A stretch of 64,000 bases of DNA, taken from positions 84,154 through 148,153 of the forward strand of contig CAZQJC010000362.1 in NCBI GenBank assembly GCA_964593795.1. Reading direction: 5' to 3'. The DNA comes from JAHFDS01 sp964593795 (GTDB taxonomy: Bacteria; Myxococcota_A; Polyangia; JAHFDS01). Positions 37,393 to 46,599 of this stretch are shown piece after piece (positions within the stretch are counted from its first letter, which is position 1; each line of letters begins with the position of its first letter). The position numbers and the translations under genes are program-made. The notes under the pieces are model-generated. The model was not told the DNA's origin. It worked only from the letters and a program-made list of their open reading frames with translations, and ran no database searches.

Positions 37393-38895
37393 ATGGAAGC
37401 GCTCGAGGAGCTGGAGACGCGCCTGCGCGAGATCGTGGACCTCCGATCGGCCGCGGCGGTGCTCGAATGGGACCAGAACACGTACATGCCGCCCGAGGGC
37501 GCGGCGGCGCGCGGGCGGCAGGTCGCCACGCTGCAGCGCCTCGCGCACGAGAAGCTGTCGGACGAACGGGTCGGGCGCCTGCTCGAGCGCCTCGAGCCGT
37601 GGGCCGCCGCGCGCCCCGCCGACGACACCGGCGCGTGCCTGGTGCGGATGACCCGGCGGGACTTCGATCGCGCCACGCGCGTGCCGCCGGAGTTCACGGC
37701 GCGCTTCGCCGACCACGTCGCGCAGACCTGGAACCTGTGGACCAAGGCGCGGCCGGCCGACGACTTCGCGATGGTGCGCCCGCTGCTCGAGAAGACGCTC
37801 GAGATGTCGCGCGAGCTCGCCGGCTTCTTCCCGGGCGCCGCGCACGTCGCCGATCCGCTCATCGATCAGATGGACCCGGGGATGACCGCCGCGTCCGTGC
37901 GCGCGCTCTTCTCGGCGCTGCGCGGACGGCTCGTGCCGCTCGCGCAGGCGATCCTCGCCCGCCCCCCCGCGGACTCCACGTGCCTCGAGCAGGCGTTCCC
38001 CGAGGCCGCGCAGCTCGCGTTCGGCGCGGAGATCATCCGCGCGATCGGGTACGACTTCGCGCGCGGACGACAGGACAAGACGCACCACCCGTTCATGATC
38101 CGGTTCGCGTGGGGCGACGTGCGCATCACCACGCGGGTCAAGGAGCGCGACCTCGGCGAGGCGCTGTTCTCGACGGTGCACGAGGCGGGGCACGCGCTCT
38201 ACGAGCTCGGCACGGCGCGGGAGCTCGACGGTCTGCCCATCGGCGAGGGCGCGAGCGCGGGCATCCACGAGAGCCAGTCGCGCCTCTGGGAGAACGTGGT
38301 CGGCCGCAGCCGGCCGTTCTGGCGCCACTTCTACCCGAAGCTCCAGGCGACGTTCCCGTCGCAGCTCGGCGCGGTCCCCGAGGACGCCTTCTACCGCGCC
38401 ATCAACAAGGTCGCGCGGTCGCTCATCCGCACCGACGCGGACGAGGTCACGTACAACCTGCACGTGATGATCCGCTTCGACCTCGAGCTCGCGATGCTCG
38501 AGGGGACGCTGGCCGTGCGCGATCTGCCCGAGGCGTGGCGCGCGCGCTACCAGAGCGATCTCGGCGTGTCCTCGCCCACCGACAAGGACGGCTGCCTGCA
38601 GGACGTGCACTGGTTCGGCGGTCAGATCGGCGGCGTGTTCCAGGGGTACACCATCGGCAACGTCCTCGCGGCGCAGCTCTGGGAGGCCGCGCTCACGGCG
38701 CACCCGGGGCTACCGGAAGAGCATGCGCGGGGCGAGTTCGGGACGCTGCGCGGCTTCCTGGTCGACCGGCTCCACCGCCACGGAAGAAAGCAGCTCGCGC
38801 CCGCGCTCATCGAGCAGGCGACCGGCCAGCCGCTCACGATCGAGCCCTACGTGCGCTACCTCGAGCGCAAGTACGGCGAGCTCTACGGGGTGTAG
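37393..38895 (+). CDS. M32-family thermostable carboxypeptidase
   Basis: 500 residues, the usual length for carboxypeptidase Taq. Zinc motif HEAGH in ALFSTVHEAGHALYELGTAR, third ligand Glu in GIHESQSRLWENVVGRSR (the HES.SRLWEN family signature), N-terminal AVLEWDQNTYMPPEGAAARG and IRTDADEVTYNLHVMIRFDL. It removes C-terminal residues from peptides in the cytosol. TAGAGT lies seven bases before ATG 37393, supporting its own promoter after the nuclease gene. Confidence 0.94.
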   Translation: MEALEELETRLREIVDLRSAAAVLEWDQNTYMPPEGAAARGRQVATLQRLAHEKLSDERVGRLLERLEPWAAARPADDTGACLVRMTRRDFDRATRVPPEFTARFADHVAQTWNLWTKARPADDFAMVRPLLEKTLEMSRELAGFFPGAAHVADPLIDQMDPGMTAASVRALFSALRGRLVPLAQAILARPPADSTCLEQAFPEAAQLAFGAEIIRAIGYDFARGRQDKTHHPFMIRFAWGDVRITTRVKERDLGEALFSTVHEAGHALYELGTARELDGLPIGEGASAGIHESQSRLWENVVGRSRPFWRHFYPKLQATFPSQLGAVPEDAFYRAINKVARSLIRTDADEVTYNLHVMIRFDLELAMLEGTLAVRDLPEAWRARYQSDLGVSSPTDKDGCLQDVHWFGGQIGGVFQGYTIGNVLAAQLWEAALTAHPGLPEEHARGEFGTLRGFLVDRLHRHGRKQLAPALIEQATGQPLTIEPYVRYLERKYGELYGV

Positions 38896-38914
38896 CCGCG
38901 AGCGCTCGGACTCG

Positions 38915-40531
38915 TCAGAAGAGGAAGTCCGTCGACAGGAAGCTCGAGAGGCGCCGCGTGACGATGTCGCTCACGAGGCGCTGGTTCGCGTCCTGCGCGG
39001 TCGTCGCGACGACGGTGCGGATGGAGAAGCACCGCAGGGCGTCCGAGACGCTGAGCGTGCCCTCGGCGCTGTCCTTGCGGCCCGTGAACGGGAACGTGTC
39101 GGGCCCGCGGCGGCACTGGGTGTTGAGGTTGATGCGCGACACCGTGCGCACGAGGGCGTCGATCCATCGCGCGACCGTCGGCGGGTCCTGCCCGAAGATG
39201 GCGACCTGCTGCCCGTAGGGCGACGCCTCGATCGCCGCGATGGCCTCGGCTTCGCCCCGGAACGGCGCGATCGGCACGATCGGCCCGAACTGCTCCTCGT
39301 GGTAGAGGCGCATCTCGGGCGTCACGGGGTACACGACGGCGGGGCGGTAGAACGTGCCCTCGGCCCAGCCGCCCTGGTTGATGACGCGCGCGCCCTTTGC
39401 GACCGCGTCCTGCACGAGCGCGGCCATCGCCTCGGGCTTGCCGTCCTCCGGCAGCGGCGTGAGCTTCGCTCCGGCGTCCCAGGGCAGGCCCGCCGGCAGC
39501 GCGTCGACGGCGGTGGCGACGCGCCGCGCGAAGTCCTCGGCGATGCGCTGATGGGGCATGAGGAGCTTGAGCGCCGTGCAGCGCTGGCCGTTGTAGGACA
39601 GCGCGCCCGACACGCACTCGGCCACCGCGGCCTCGAGGTCGGCGTCGGGCAGGATGATCGCGGGGTTCTTGGCGCCGAGGCCGAGGATGCAGCGCAGCCG
39701 GTTCGGGCTCGGGTGCTGCTTCTTGAGCAGGTTCGCGACGCCCGCCGACCCGATGAACGCGAGCACGTCGACGTCGCCGCTCTCCATGATCGGGCGGATG
39801 ACCTTGGCGCCCTGGCCCTGGATGATGTTCACGACGCCCGGCGGGAACGACTCGGCGAACGCGGGCAGGAGCGGCAGGTGCACGAGCTGCCCGCACTTCG
39901 GCAGCTTGGCCACCACGGTGTTGCCCATGACGAGCGCGGGGATGAGCGTCGCGAACGTCTCGTTGAGCGGGTAGTTGTACGGGCCCATGCACAGGGCCAC
40001 GCCGAGCGGCGACCGGCGGAACTGCCCGATGAAGCCCTCCTCGATCGCGAAGCGCGCCGCCGTGCGGTCCTGCTCCTTGAGCGCCTCGAGCGTGTCGCGG
40101 ACGTAGACGACGGTGCGATCGAACTCGCTCTCCGCGTCCTTGCGGTTCTTCGCGATCTCCCACATGAGGAGACGCACGACCTCCTCGCGCACGCCCACCA
40201 TGCGCTGCACGAACCCCTCGAGCGCCGCGATACGACCGGCGACCGGCATCGAGGGCCACTCGCCGCGGCCCGCGGCGTACGCGCGCTTCGCGGCGGCCAG
40301 CGCGGAGAGCGCCTCCTCGGGCGTGACGTCGGGGGTCTTGCCGATCGCGACGCGCTCGAGCGCGCCTGCGCTCGTGCGGACGCACACCGGCGACAGCACC
40401 GTCGTGCCCGGCGTGGCGTCCTGCGCGATCTTGCCGTCGATCAGGCAGCGGTTCTCGTAGGCGAGGGGGCTCACCCGCACGCTCTCGGGGATCTCCTCTG
40501 CGGTGGGGAAGCGAAAGCGCGGCTCGCTCAT
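38915..40531 (-). CDS. NAD(P)-dependent aldehyde dehydrogenase, GapN-like
   Basis: 538 residues from ATG 40531, overlapping the cytochrome stop by 4 nt. Catalytic Cys in SYNGQRCTALK, catalytic Glu region ILGLGAKNPAIILPDADLEA, NAD-binding start SPLGVALCMGPYNYPLNETF, oxyanion Asn in PYNYP, and TFPFTGRKDSAEGTLSVSDA near the end. The last motif (F.GRKDSAMGT-like) is typical of non-phosphorylating glyceraldehyde-3-phosphate dehydrogenases, though other aldehydes are possible. Coupled expression with a multihaem cytochrome is unusual. Confidence 0.88.
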   Translation of the reverse strand: MSEPRFRFPTAEEIPESVRVSPLAYENRCLIDGKIAQDATPGTTVLSPVCVRTSAGALERVAIGKTPDVTPEEALSALAAAKRAYAAGRGEWPSMPVAGRIAALEGFVQRMVGVREEVVRLLMWEIAKNRKDAESEFDRTVVYVRDTLEALKEQDRTAARFAIEEGFIGQFRRSPLGVALCMGPYNYPLNETFATLIPALVMGNTVVAKLPKCGQLVHLPLLPAFAESFPPGVVNIIQGQGAKVIRPIMESGDVDVLAFIGSAGVANLLKKQHPSPNRLRCILGLGAKNPAIILPDADLEAAVAECVSGALSYNGQRCTALKLLMPHQRIAEDFARRVATAVDALPAGLPWDAGAKLTPLPEDGKPEAMAALVQDAVAKGARVINQGGWAEGTFYRPAVVYPVTPEMRLYHEEQFGPIVPIAPFRGEAEAIAAIEASPYGQQVAIFGQDPPTVARWIDALVRTVSRINLNTQCRRGPDTFPFTGRKDSAEGTLSVSDALRCFSIRTVVATTAQDANQRLVSDIVTRRLSSFLSTDFLF

Positions 40532-43341
40532 GGCGGAGCAGTATAGCCGCCGCGCATCATCCATTCCGCCACGAGGGCGAGCTGCGAGACCGGGCCCGCG
40601 CTCTTGAGCCGGCCGAGGTCGACGCCCTGGAACCGGGCCGGTCCTTCGGGGCGGGAGAGGGCCTCGTCGAGCGGGTCGCGACCGCCGGCCCAGGGCGAGG
40701 CCATGACGATGTCGTGGACCATCGCGCCCGGGTTGCGAGCGAGCTCGACGATGTAGTCGCGCCGCAGGCGCTCGGGGGCGCGGGCGTAGTCGGGCGCGGC
40801 CTTGCGCGGATCCACGGAGATCTTGCCGCCCCGGGCGTGACAGCTCCCGCAGTCGAAGGCCCAGAAGAGGGTCGAGGCGAGGCGCTCCACCGCGGGCTCC
40901 ATCGGAGTCGTGGGCCGCTCGTCCCTGAACGGCCAGGCGACGCCGTCCTCGGCCGCGAACGCCGCGGTGAGATCGGCGCGCGTCGAGTCGTCGAGCGAGA
41001 AGGTCGGCATCCGCATGCGCAACCAGGGCCGGACGGGCGTCGGGGCGCGCAGGAACTCGTAGAGCCAGCGTGGTTGCACGCGCTTGCCCTCGTGCGCGAG
41101 CGACGGCGGACGCTCGGCCCCGCGCTCCACGATCGCGCCCACGGCGCCGCGCTGCGCGGCCAGGGCGTGGCAGCCGGCGCAGTTGTACGCGCGCAGGGTC
41201 TGTTCACCGCGCGAGCGCGCCGCCGCGAGCTCGTCCCGCTTGGCCAGGCGATCGCCCTCGAGCGTGCGCCCGCGGAAGCCGCGCAGCGCCACCATCGCGG
41301 CGCGGAGCTCGGCCTCGTCGAGCCGGGAGTCCGGCATGCGCGCGGCGCGGCCGGTCGTGCCGGCGAACGCGCGCGGATTGCGCAGCTTGTGGTAGGTGAA
41401 CGCCGCCCAGCCGCGGCGGCCTGGATCGGCCAGGAACGCCCCGAACGGAAGGTTCGACGCGGGTCGCGCGCCGTACTCGCCGAGGTCGGGACCGACGGGG
41501 CGCTGCGGCTCGAGGCCGCGCACCGTGTGACAGCCGGCGCAGCCGTACTCCGTGAACAGGCGCTTGCCCTCGAGCGCGGCGGCCGGCTTCGGATCCGTGA
41601 CGTCCAGGGTCGCGGCGAAGGTGCGCCCCGTCTTCTGATCGGCGAGGAACGCCGCGAGGTCTGCCGCCTCCTGCTGGTCGAGCCGGAACGACGGCATGTG
41701 GGCCTCGGGGGCGAGTCGCGCGGGATCGAGCAACCACGTGTAGAGCCAGCTCGCGGTCGTCTTGTCGCCCACGTCGGAGAGGTCCGGCGCCGGATCGAGG
41801 CGGGTGGCTCGATCGCGGGCCGGCACCTTGAGCCGGCGAGCCTCAGGCGTGCGCGGCGCGGCGAGGGCGTGGCAGCCGAGGCAGCCGTAGGTCTCGACGA
41901 GGTCCGCCCCGCGTGCGGGATCTCCCGGCGGGGCCGGCTGCAGCACCGCCTTGCCCGACTGGGCCACGAGGTAGCCGGCGATGAGCCGCGGCTCGGTGTC
42001 GCGCGCCTTCGCCGCGGCGGCTACGGCCTCGGGCGTGCTGCCCGGGACGGCGGTCGGCCAGAAGGAAGGCATGCGGGCATGCGCATGAATCGCGGCCGGA
42101 TCGCGGATCCACTCGACCATCCACCCCGCGTTCAGCTTCGCGGCGACCTTGCGCAGGTCGGGGCCCGGCGGCGGCATGGTCTCCGTCCCTGGGATGCGGT
42201 GGCAGCCGTAGCAGCCGGCCTCCTCGATCACCTGCAGGCCGCGGGCGCGCAGCGGGGCGAGCTCGCGCGGCAGCGCGGCTCCTGTGCGATCGACGCACGC
42301 GGGCGCGGCGTCGGGGGCACGGGGGTTGGTGGGATCCTTCGGCGGCCAGCTCGGGACGCGGCAGCGGAGCTCGTCCGGGCACTCCGCGTCCGTCCGGCAC
42401 GCCAGCACCGCGGTGAGGCTCACGCGACCGGCGTGGCAGCGCTCGCAGCTCGCCTGCGTCATCTCGCCGCTCGCCAGCGCGGAGGCGCCGAGGGGCTCTC
42501 CGGCCACGGCGTGCGCGCGCGTCGGGTCGAGCGACTCGCCGTCGCCGTCGTGGCAGCTGGTGCAGCCGAAGCGCTCGACGGGGTGCAGCGCGAGGAGCGT
42601 CCGCCATGCGGGATGCGAGGCGAGCGCCCGATCGGCGGGCGCGAGGCGCTCGAAGCTGCCGAAGCGCGCGGCGACGTGGCAGCTCTCGCATCGATCGGTC
42701 CGGTCGAGCGCCGCGACGCGCTGCTCGCGCGGGGTGACGATGCGCCTCTTCGTGTCCTCCACCCAGCTGCGGACCGAGGACAGGGCGCTCTCGCGCTCCG
42801 TGAGCTCCCTGCGCAGGGGCGTCTGCAGGAAGGGATCGGCACGCTGCTCGAGCTGCGCCCGCTTCGTGTGCGCTGCGCTCGCCGCCGCGCGCGCCGCCCC
42901 GAGCTCCCCCTCGAGTCGATCGAGCCGCCGGGACAGGTCCCACTCGCCGTGCCGGGAGCCGCGGCGCCGCGCTTCGGCCAGCTTCTCGCGCAGCCGATCG
43001 CGCTCGGCAGCGAGCCGGTCTCGTTCGGCGCCGAGTCGCTCGTCGTCGGACCGGGCCGCCCGGAGGTCTCGCTCGAGCGGCGCCCACTCCACGGCGCGCG
43101 TGGTCGCGAGCTCGCGATCCCTCGCGGCGAGCTCGGTCCGCAGCTTCTGCGCCCGGGCGTCCTGTGCGAGCAGCGCCGTCTGGCGCTCGAGCTGCGCCGA
43201 CGCGACCGCGCGCTCCATCGCGAAGAACCGCCGCTGCAGCGAGGCCCACTCGGGCGTCGGGCAGCACCAGAGGGCGCAGCCGGCGAGAGCTGCGAGGAGC
43301 GCGCCTGCGACCAGGCTCTTCGATCGAACGAGGGAGCGCAC
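40528..43341 (-). CDS. Eight-haem cytochrome c lipoprotein
   Basis: 937 residues from GTG 43341. Signal and lipobox at the start (LVAGALLAALAGC). Residues about 35-190 form an Arg/Glu-rich coiled coil. Eight CxxCH haem sites follow in order: CESCH, CTSCH, CERCH, CYGCH, CLGCH, CAGCH, CAGCH, CGSCH. Between them are repeated class-I-like units ending in MPSF, MPDS or MPTF, which supply distal Met ligands. It is a periplasmic or outer-membrane electron carrier; the partner is unknown. The downstream aldehyde dehydrogenase gene is translationally coupled. Confidence 0.9.
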   Translation of the reverse strand: MRSLVRSKSLVAGALLAALAGCALWCCPTPEWASLQRRFFAMERAVASAQLERQTALLAQDARAQKLRTELAARDRELATTRAVEWAPLERDLRAARSDDERLGAERDRLAAERDRLREKLAEARRRGSRHGEWDLSRRLDRLEGELGAARAAASAAHTKRAQLEQRADPFLQTPLRRELTERESALSSVRSWVEDTKRRIVTPREQRVAALDRTDRCESCHVAARFGSFERLAPADRALASHPAWRTLLALHPVERFGCTSCHDGDGESLDPTRAHAVAGEPLGASALASGEMTQASCERCHAGRVSLTAVLACRTDAECPDELRCRVPSWPPKDPTNPRAPDAAPACVDRTGAALPRELAPLRARGLQVIEEAGCYGCHRIPGTETMPPPGPDLRKVAAKLNAGWMVEWIRDPAAIHAHARMPSFWPTAVPGSTPEAVAAAAKARDTEPRLIAGYLVAQSGKAVLQPAPPGDPARGADLVETYGCLGCHALAAPRTPEARRLKVPARDRATRLDPAPDLSDVGDKTTASWLYTWLLDPARLAPEAHMPSFRLDQQEAADLAAFLADQKTGRTFAATLDVTDPKPAAALEGKRLFTEYGCAGCHTVRGLEPQRPVGPDLGEYGARPASNLPFGAFLADPGRRGWAAFTYHKLRNPRAFAGTTGRAARMPDSRLDEAELRAAMVALRGFRGRTLEGDRLAKRDELAAARSRGEQTLRAYNCAGCHALAAQRGAVGAIVERGAERPPSLAHEGKRVQPRWLYEFLRAPTPVRPWLRMRMPTFSLDDSTRADLTAAFAAEDGVAWPFRDERPTTPMEPAVERLASTLFWAFDCGSCHARGGKISVDPRKAAPDYARAPERLRRDYIVELARNPGAMVHDIVMASPWAGGRDPLDEALSRPEGPARFQGVDLGRLKSAGPVSQLALVAEWMMRGGYTAPP

Positions 43342-43375
43342 GGCAGGCGGAGATAGCAGAGGGTCGCTGGAGGGG

Positions 43376-44728
43376 TCAATCGCGCGGCGGGCCGACGGGC
43401 GTGCCGATCGCGGTGGCGCCCAGCATCCGGTAGTCGCCGCGCCCCGGATCGCGCAGGGCAGGGGCCTTGCCCAGCCGAACGCCCCGATGGCCGGGCAATA
43501 TATTTGCCTCCCCGAATGATTCCCGCAGGCGCAGCTCGGGCGACCGCGCCCACACCAGCGCGACGCCGCCCTTCGTGCCGCTCATCGACACGTCCGAGAG
43601 CGTCAGCGCGAGCCCCGCCGACACCCAGAGCGGGCCGCCGTTGTCGGTGAAGACGGAGCGCTCGATCGCGAGGCGTCCGCGCGCCTTCGGATGGTCGTAG
43701 CCGGCCGTCAGCGTGTACGACTCGCCGCCGCGGCCGTGTCCCGCGACGGTGGTATCGGCGATGCGGTAGTCGCCCGCGTCGTCGAGGACGATCGCCGCGT
43801 CTGCTCCGGTGCGGTAGACGACGCAGCCGAGGATGTCCCCGCCGTGCCAGAGCTTGATGCCGTTGCGCCCCACGCCCCGCACGGCGGTGCGCACGACCGC
43901 GGCGCGTTTGACCTTGAGGTCCACGCCGTCCGCGCCCACGCCCGACACCTCGCCGTCCACGATCGCGACGTTGGTGCCGCGCTCGAAGGCGATCGCGTCC
44001 TCGCCGGAGTTGCCGCTGCCGTGGTCCGAGCCGCGCACGGTGATCCGCTCGAGGCGCACGTCGTCGCACGGTCCCTCGCCGCAGTTGAAGCCGATGGCGG
44101 AGCCGATGATGCGCACGTCCACCGCGAGGAGCCCCTGCACGACGGGGCGCGAGCGCCCGGAGGCCGTGGGGACGGAGCGCACGCCGTCGGTGCCGCCTCG
44201 CACGCTGGTGCGCACGAGGACGAGGCCGCGCTGCGGGGACGCCTCGCGGCCGAAGTAGACGCCCGCGCTCGGAAATCCTTCGAGCGCGAGGCCGTCGACG
44301 AAGGCGCGATCGCCCGTCACGAGGAGCCCGTAGCCGGTCGCGCCCGGCTGCGCGGGTGTGATCACCGCCCGCTCCCCCGGGGGCGCCGCCACCGTGACGT
44401 CCGCCCGCTCCACCCGGAGCGCCCACTCGTCCTCCTGGGGCGGCACGAGGTAGCGCCCGCCCTTGATCCACACGGTGTCGCCCTTGCGCGCGCCGCGGAC
44501 CGCGCCGGCCAGATCTCCCGTCGGCGCGCCGGCGCTGCCGCCGTCACCCTTGCCGCCGGGCGCCACCCAGACCACGCGGCCACCGCGCGGGGCGTGCGAG
44601 CCGGGCAGCGGGGCGAACCGCGCGGCGTCGATCGCGCTCGATCTCAGCTCGCCGAGGCGCAGGCGCGTCGGCCCCGGCCCCGCCGCCCAGGCGTCCCCGA
44701 AAAGCGCCAGTAGGACGAGCGGCGTCAC
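43376..44728 (-). CDS. Exported right-handed beta-helix protein (paralogue 1)
   Basis: 450 residues from GTG 44728. Short signal peptide (TPLVLLALFGDAWAAG), then parallel beta-helix repeats. Highly distinctive blocks GFNCGEGPCDDVRLERITVR, SGEDAIAFERGTNVAIVDGE and GRNGIKLWHGGDILGCVVYR are nearly identical to those of the gene at 50436. The order (coil repeats plus a strictly conserved GEGPC loop and a KLWH segment) resembles polysaccharide lyases or pectate-lyase-like proteins, but no catalytic site was identified. Confidence 0.75.
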   Translation of the reverse strand: MTPLVLLALFGDAWAAGPGPTRLRLGELRSSAIDAARFAPLPGSHAPRGGRVVWVAPGGKGDGGSAGAPTGDLAGAVRGARKGDTVWIKGGRYLVPPQEDEWALRVERADVTVAAPPGERAVITPAQPGATGYGLLVTGDRAFVDGLALEGFPSAGVYFGREASPQRGLVLVRTSVRGGTDGVRSVPTASGRSRPVVQGLLAVDVRIIGSAIGFNCGEGPCDDVRLERITVRGSDHGSGNSGEDAIAFERGTNVAIVDGEVSGVGADGVDLKVKRAAVVRTAVRGVGRNGIKLWHGGDILGCVVYRTGADAAIVLDDAGDYRIADTTVAGHGRGGESYTLTAGYDHPKARGRLAIERSVFTDNGGPLWVSAGLALTLSDVSMSGTKGGVALVWARSPELRLRESFGEANILPGHRGVRLGKAPALRDPGRGDYRMLGATAIGTPVGPPRD

Positions 44729-44880
44729 GCGCCGACCAAGGGCTGCCCCGGGTTCATCGGGGGATCATGGCACGCCCCCATCACCGGCGAGCGAGGGGAA
44801 GGAGAAACTAGGAACTAGGAAACAAGATCAAGGAACACGGAGCACGGTCGGACCGGGGCTGGAGCACCGGGAGTCCAGAC

Positions 44881-45045
44881 GAGCGGAGCGAGCCGCAAGG
44901 GCGTCCTCGCCACCGACGATCGCGCACCGCCGAGGCGAGCGGAGCGAGCCGCAAGCGCGTCCCCGCGCACCGACGATCGCGCACCGCCGAGGCGAGCGGA
45001 GCGAGCCGCAAGGGCGTCCCTCGCGCAGCGAGCGAAGACGCAGGT
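44881..45045 (+). repeat. Tandem 56-57-bp repeat and dispersed repeat, copy B
   Basis: GAGCGGAGCGAGCCGCAAG starts at 44881, 44937 and 44994, with the near-identical filler CACCGACGATCGCGCACCGC between. The last copy runs on into GGGCGTCCCTCGCGCAGCGA and GCGAAGACGCAGG, matching the repeats at 27074-27127 and 55423-55481. Confidence 0.7.
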
Positions 45046-45154
45046 TGGGGCAGTCGTGCCCCTCCGCCTTCGTCGTCCGCGACGGCCGATCGTAGCAGCT
45101 AGAGGGGCTGTACAGGCTATCCCTAGGTCACTTGGCCTGAGAGCGTCCGCCAAA

Positions 45155-45193
45155 GCGAGCGAAGCGAGCGTGGTGTCGCCGCAGGCTGTGCCG
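45155..45193 (+). repeat. 39-bp dispersed repeat, first copy
   Basis: GCGAGCGAAGCGAGCGTGGT followed by GTCGCCGCAGGCTGTGCCG. The copy at 55350-55388 differs at two positions. Both copies lie in gene-free gaps downstream of minus-strand genes. Confidence 0.65.
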
Positions 45194-45314
45194 AGGACGA
45201 CACGGGGCCCCACGGAGGCCGGAGGCCGGAGTGGGGGGACACACAGCTCAGCTACGAGTTGCTCGAGGTGTGCATCGAAGCGCCGGCGCTCTCGCGTATC
45301 GATGTGGGTTCGGA

Positions 45315-46547
45315 CTAGTGCCGGATGCGCCGCTGCGCCACGCGCGGCCACTCCACGCGGAGGCCTGCAGCGATCACGGTGCGGGTGTACGAGATGTCCG
45401 GCGGCAGCCGTCCCATCGCGTCCCGCGCGTCCAGCCGGTAGTCCGTCTCCTGGCTGCGGTAGAACGCGCGCGTGAAGAACGTCACCTCCTCGTTCAGGTG
45501 ATAGAAACCGCCGGCCATCACGTACCACGCGTCGATGGTGTCGACCTGCACGGCGGACCTAGGGCCGTTCGCGAGGAACATCTGGCGCCGCCAGCCAGCC
45601 GCGGCCTCGAAGGAGAGCGTGTCGGTGGGCCGCCAGAGCGTGGAGTAGTCCACGAAGTAGACGTCGGTGAGCCCGCCGAACTCGACGTTCACCGTGTTCT
45701 CGAAGCCGCCGTCGAGGCCGAGCTGCAGCCGCTCGGTGCGGTAGATCGCCGACAGGGCCACGTAGGGCGCCGGCTTGTTGTCGCCGCTGTCGAAGTTCTC
45801 TGCGAGCGTGCCGCCGACCTCCGCGCGCGTCTCGAACTCGTCCACCCAGTTGTGCCCGATGCCGAAGGTCAGGGTCGAGAGGCCCTGCCTGGCCCGATTC
45901 TCGGGCGGGATGAGGACGCTCTGCTCCTCGCGCACGAAGACGCGCGTGCGCTGGAACCCGCGCTGGAGGCGGAATCGCTCGTAGAGCACGTGGTTGACGG
46001 GCAGCTCCTGGCGGCCGAACACGTCGAGCGGATAGAAGATCTCGTAGCCGACCTCCGGCTGCGCGACCCAGCGCTCGTCGGCGTTGTAGTCGGCGTGCAG
46101 CCGCACCGCGTTCTCGAAGAAGTTCGACTGGCCCGACTGCAGGGTCGTCCCGGAGGTCGCGCCGAGCTGCTGGCCGACGAACACCGGCGCGCCGAGCTCC
46201 ATGACGGTGTTGGCGCTGCCGTAGAGGAAGCGATCCGCCAGGCGCAGCGTCCAGCGGTCCGAGGCGTCGACCTCCGACGCGAAGTCCCCGCGGTGCTCCT
46301 GGGAGTTCTGCTCGCTGTGGCCCGTGAAGCCCTGGTAGCCGACGCGGTACTCGGCATAGTGCCGGCTGCGGTCGGACTCCGCGAGGGCGGTGAAGCCGAC
46401 GCGGAGCGTGTAGATGCCGTCGGCCAGGAGCGTGTCCCTCGCCCCGGCCTCGTGCTGGAGGAAGACCGCGTTGTTGTACGAGGTGGACGCCTCGACCGCG
46501 CCCGAGAGCTGCGTGACGAAGCTGGCCAGCACGGCAGCGTGGACCAT
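45315..46547 (-). CDS. Probable outer-membrane beta-barrel protein
   Basis: 410 residues. A short hydrophobic start (MVHAAVLASFVTQLSGAVEA) is followed by a long series of alternating amphipathic strands rich in aromatic and acidic residues (HYAEYRVGYQGFTG, WTLRLADRFLYGSANTVMEL, RWVAQPEVGYEIFYPLDVFG, TLSFEAAAGWRRQMF), ending in AAGLRVEWPRVAQRRIRH. The pattern fits a barrel of about 16-18 strands. No family was recognised. It lies 52 nt downstream of the MYXO-CTERM hydrolase gene, possibly cotranscribed. Confidence 0.55.
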   Translation of the reverse strand: MVHAAVLASFVTQLSGAVEASTSYNNAVFLQHEAGARDTLLADGIYTLRVGFTALAESDRSRHYAEYRVGYQGFTGHSEQNSQEHRGDFASEVDASDRWTLRLADRFLYGSANTVMELGAPVFVGQQLGATSGTTLQSGQSNFFENAVRLHADYNADERWVAQPEVGYEIFYPLDVFGRQELPVNHVLYERFRLQRGFQRTRVFVREEQSVLIPPENRARQGLSTLTFGIGHNWVDEFETRAEVGGTLAENFDSGDNKPAPYVALSAIYRTERLQLGLDGGFENTVNVEFGGLTDVYFVDYSTLWRPTDTLSFEAAAGWRRQMFLANGPRSAVQVDTIDAWYVMAGGFYHLNEEVTFFTRAFYRSQETDYRLDARDAMGRLPPDISYTRTVIAAGLRVEWPRVAQRRIRH

Positions 46548-46599
46548 GACGCGACACGATACCGCGAAACGTCGAGGTGCGCCTATGGCGCGAAGGCGG

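Larger units (their letters stand above)
44729..45314. other. Repeat-rich gene-free gap
   Basis: No credible gene. It holds three copies of a 56-57-bp tandem unit (44881-45012) and a 39-bp element shared with 55350-55388, plus an AT-richer AGGAACTAGGAAAC-like stretch near 44810. Open frames here are Arg/Ala-rich translations of the repeat. Confidence 0.6.

Noticed and set aside
34437..37862. Long minus-strand open frame reaching far upstream of the lipoprotein gene
   Set aside because: Only its last 159 codons (33957-34436) have a signal peptide and sensible composition; the rest is antisense to the XPB and Bax1-like genes.
44881..45012. CRISPR array
   Set aside because: Three repeats only, and the spacers are nearly identical to each other, so this is a simple tandem repeat; no cas gene is nearby.
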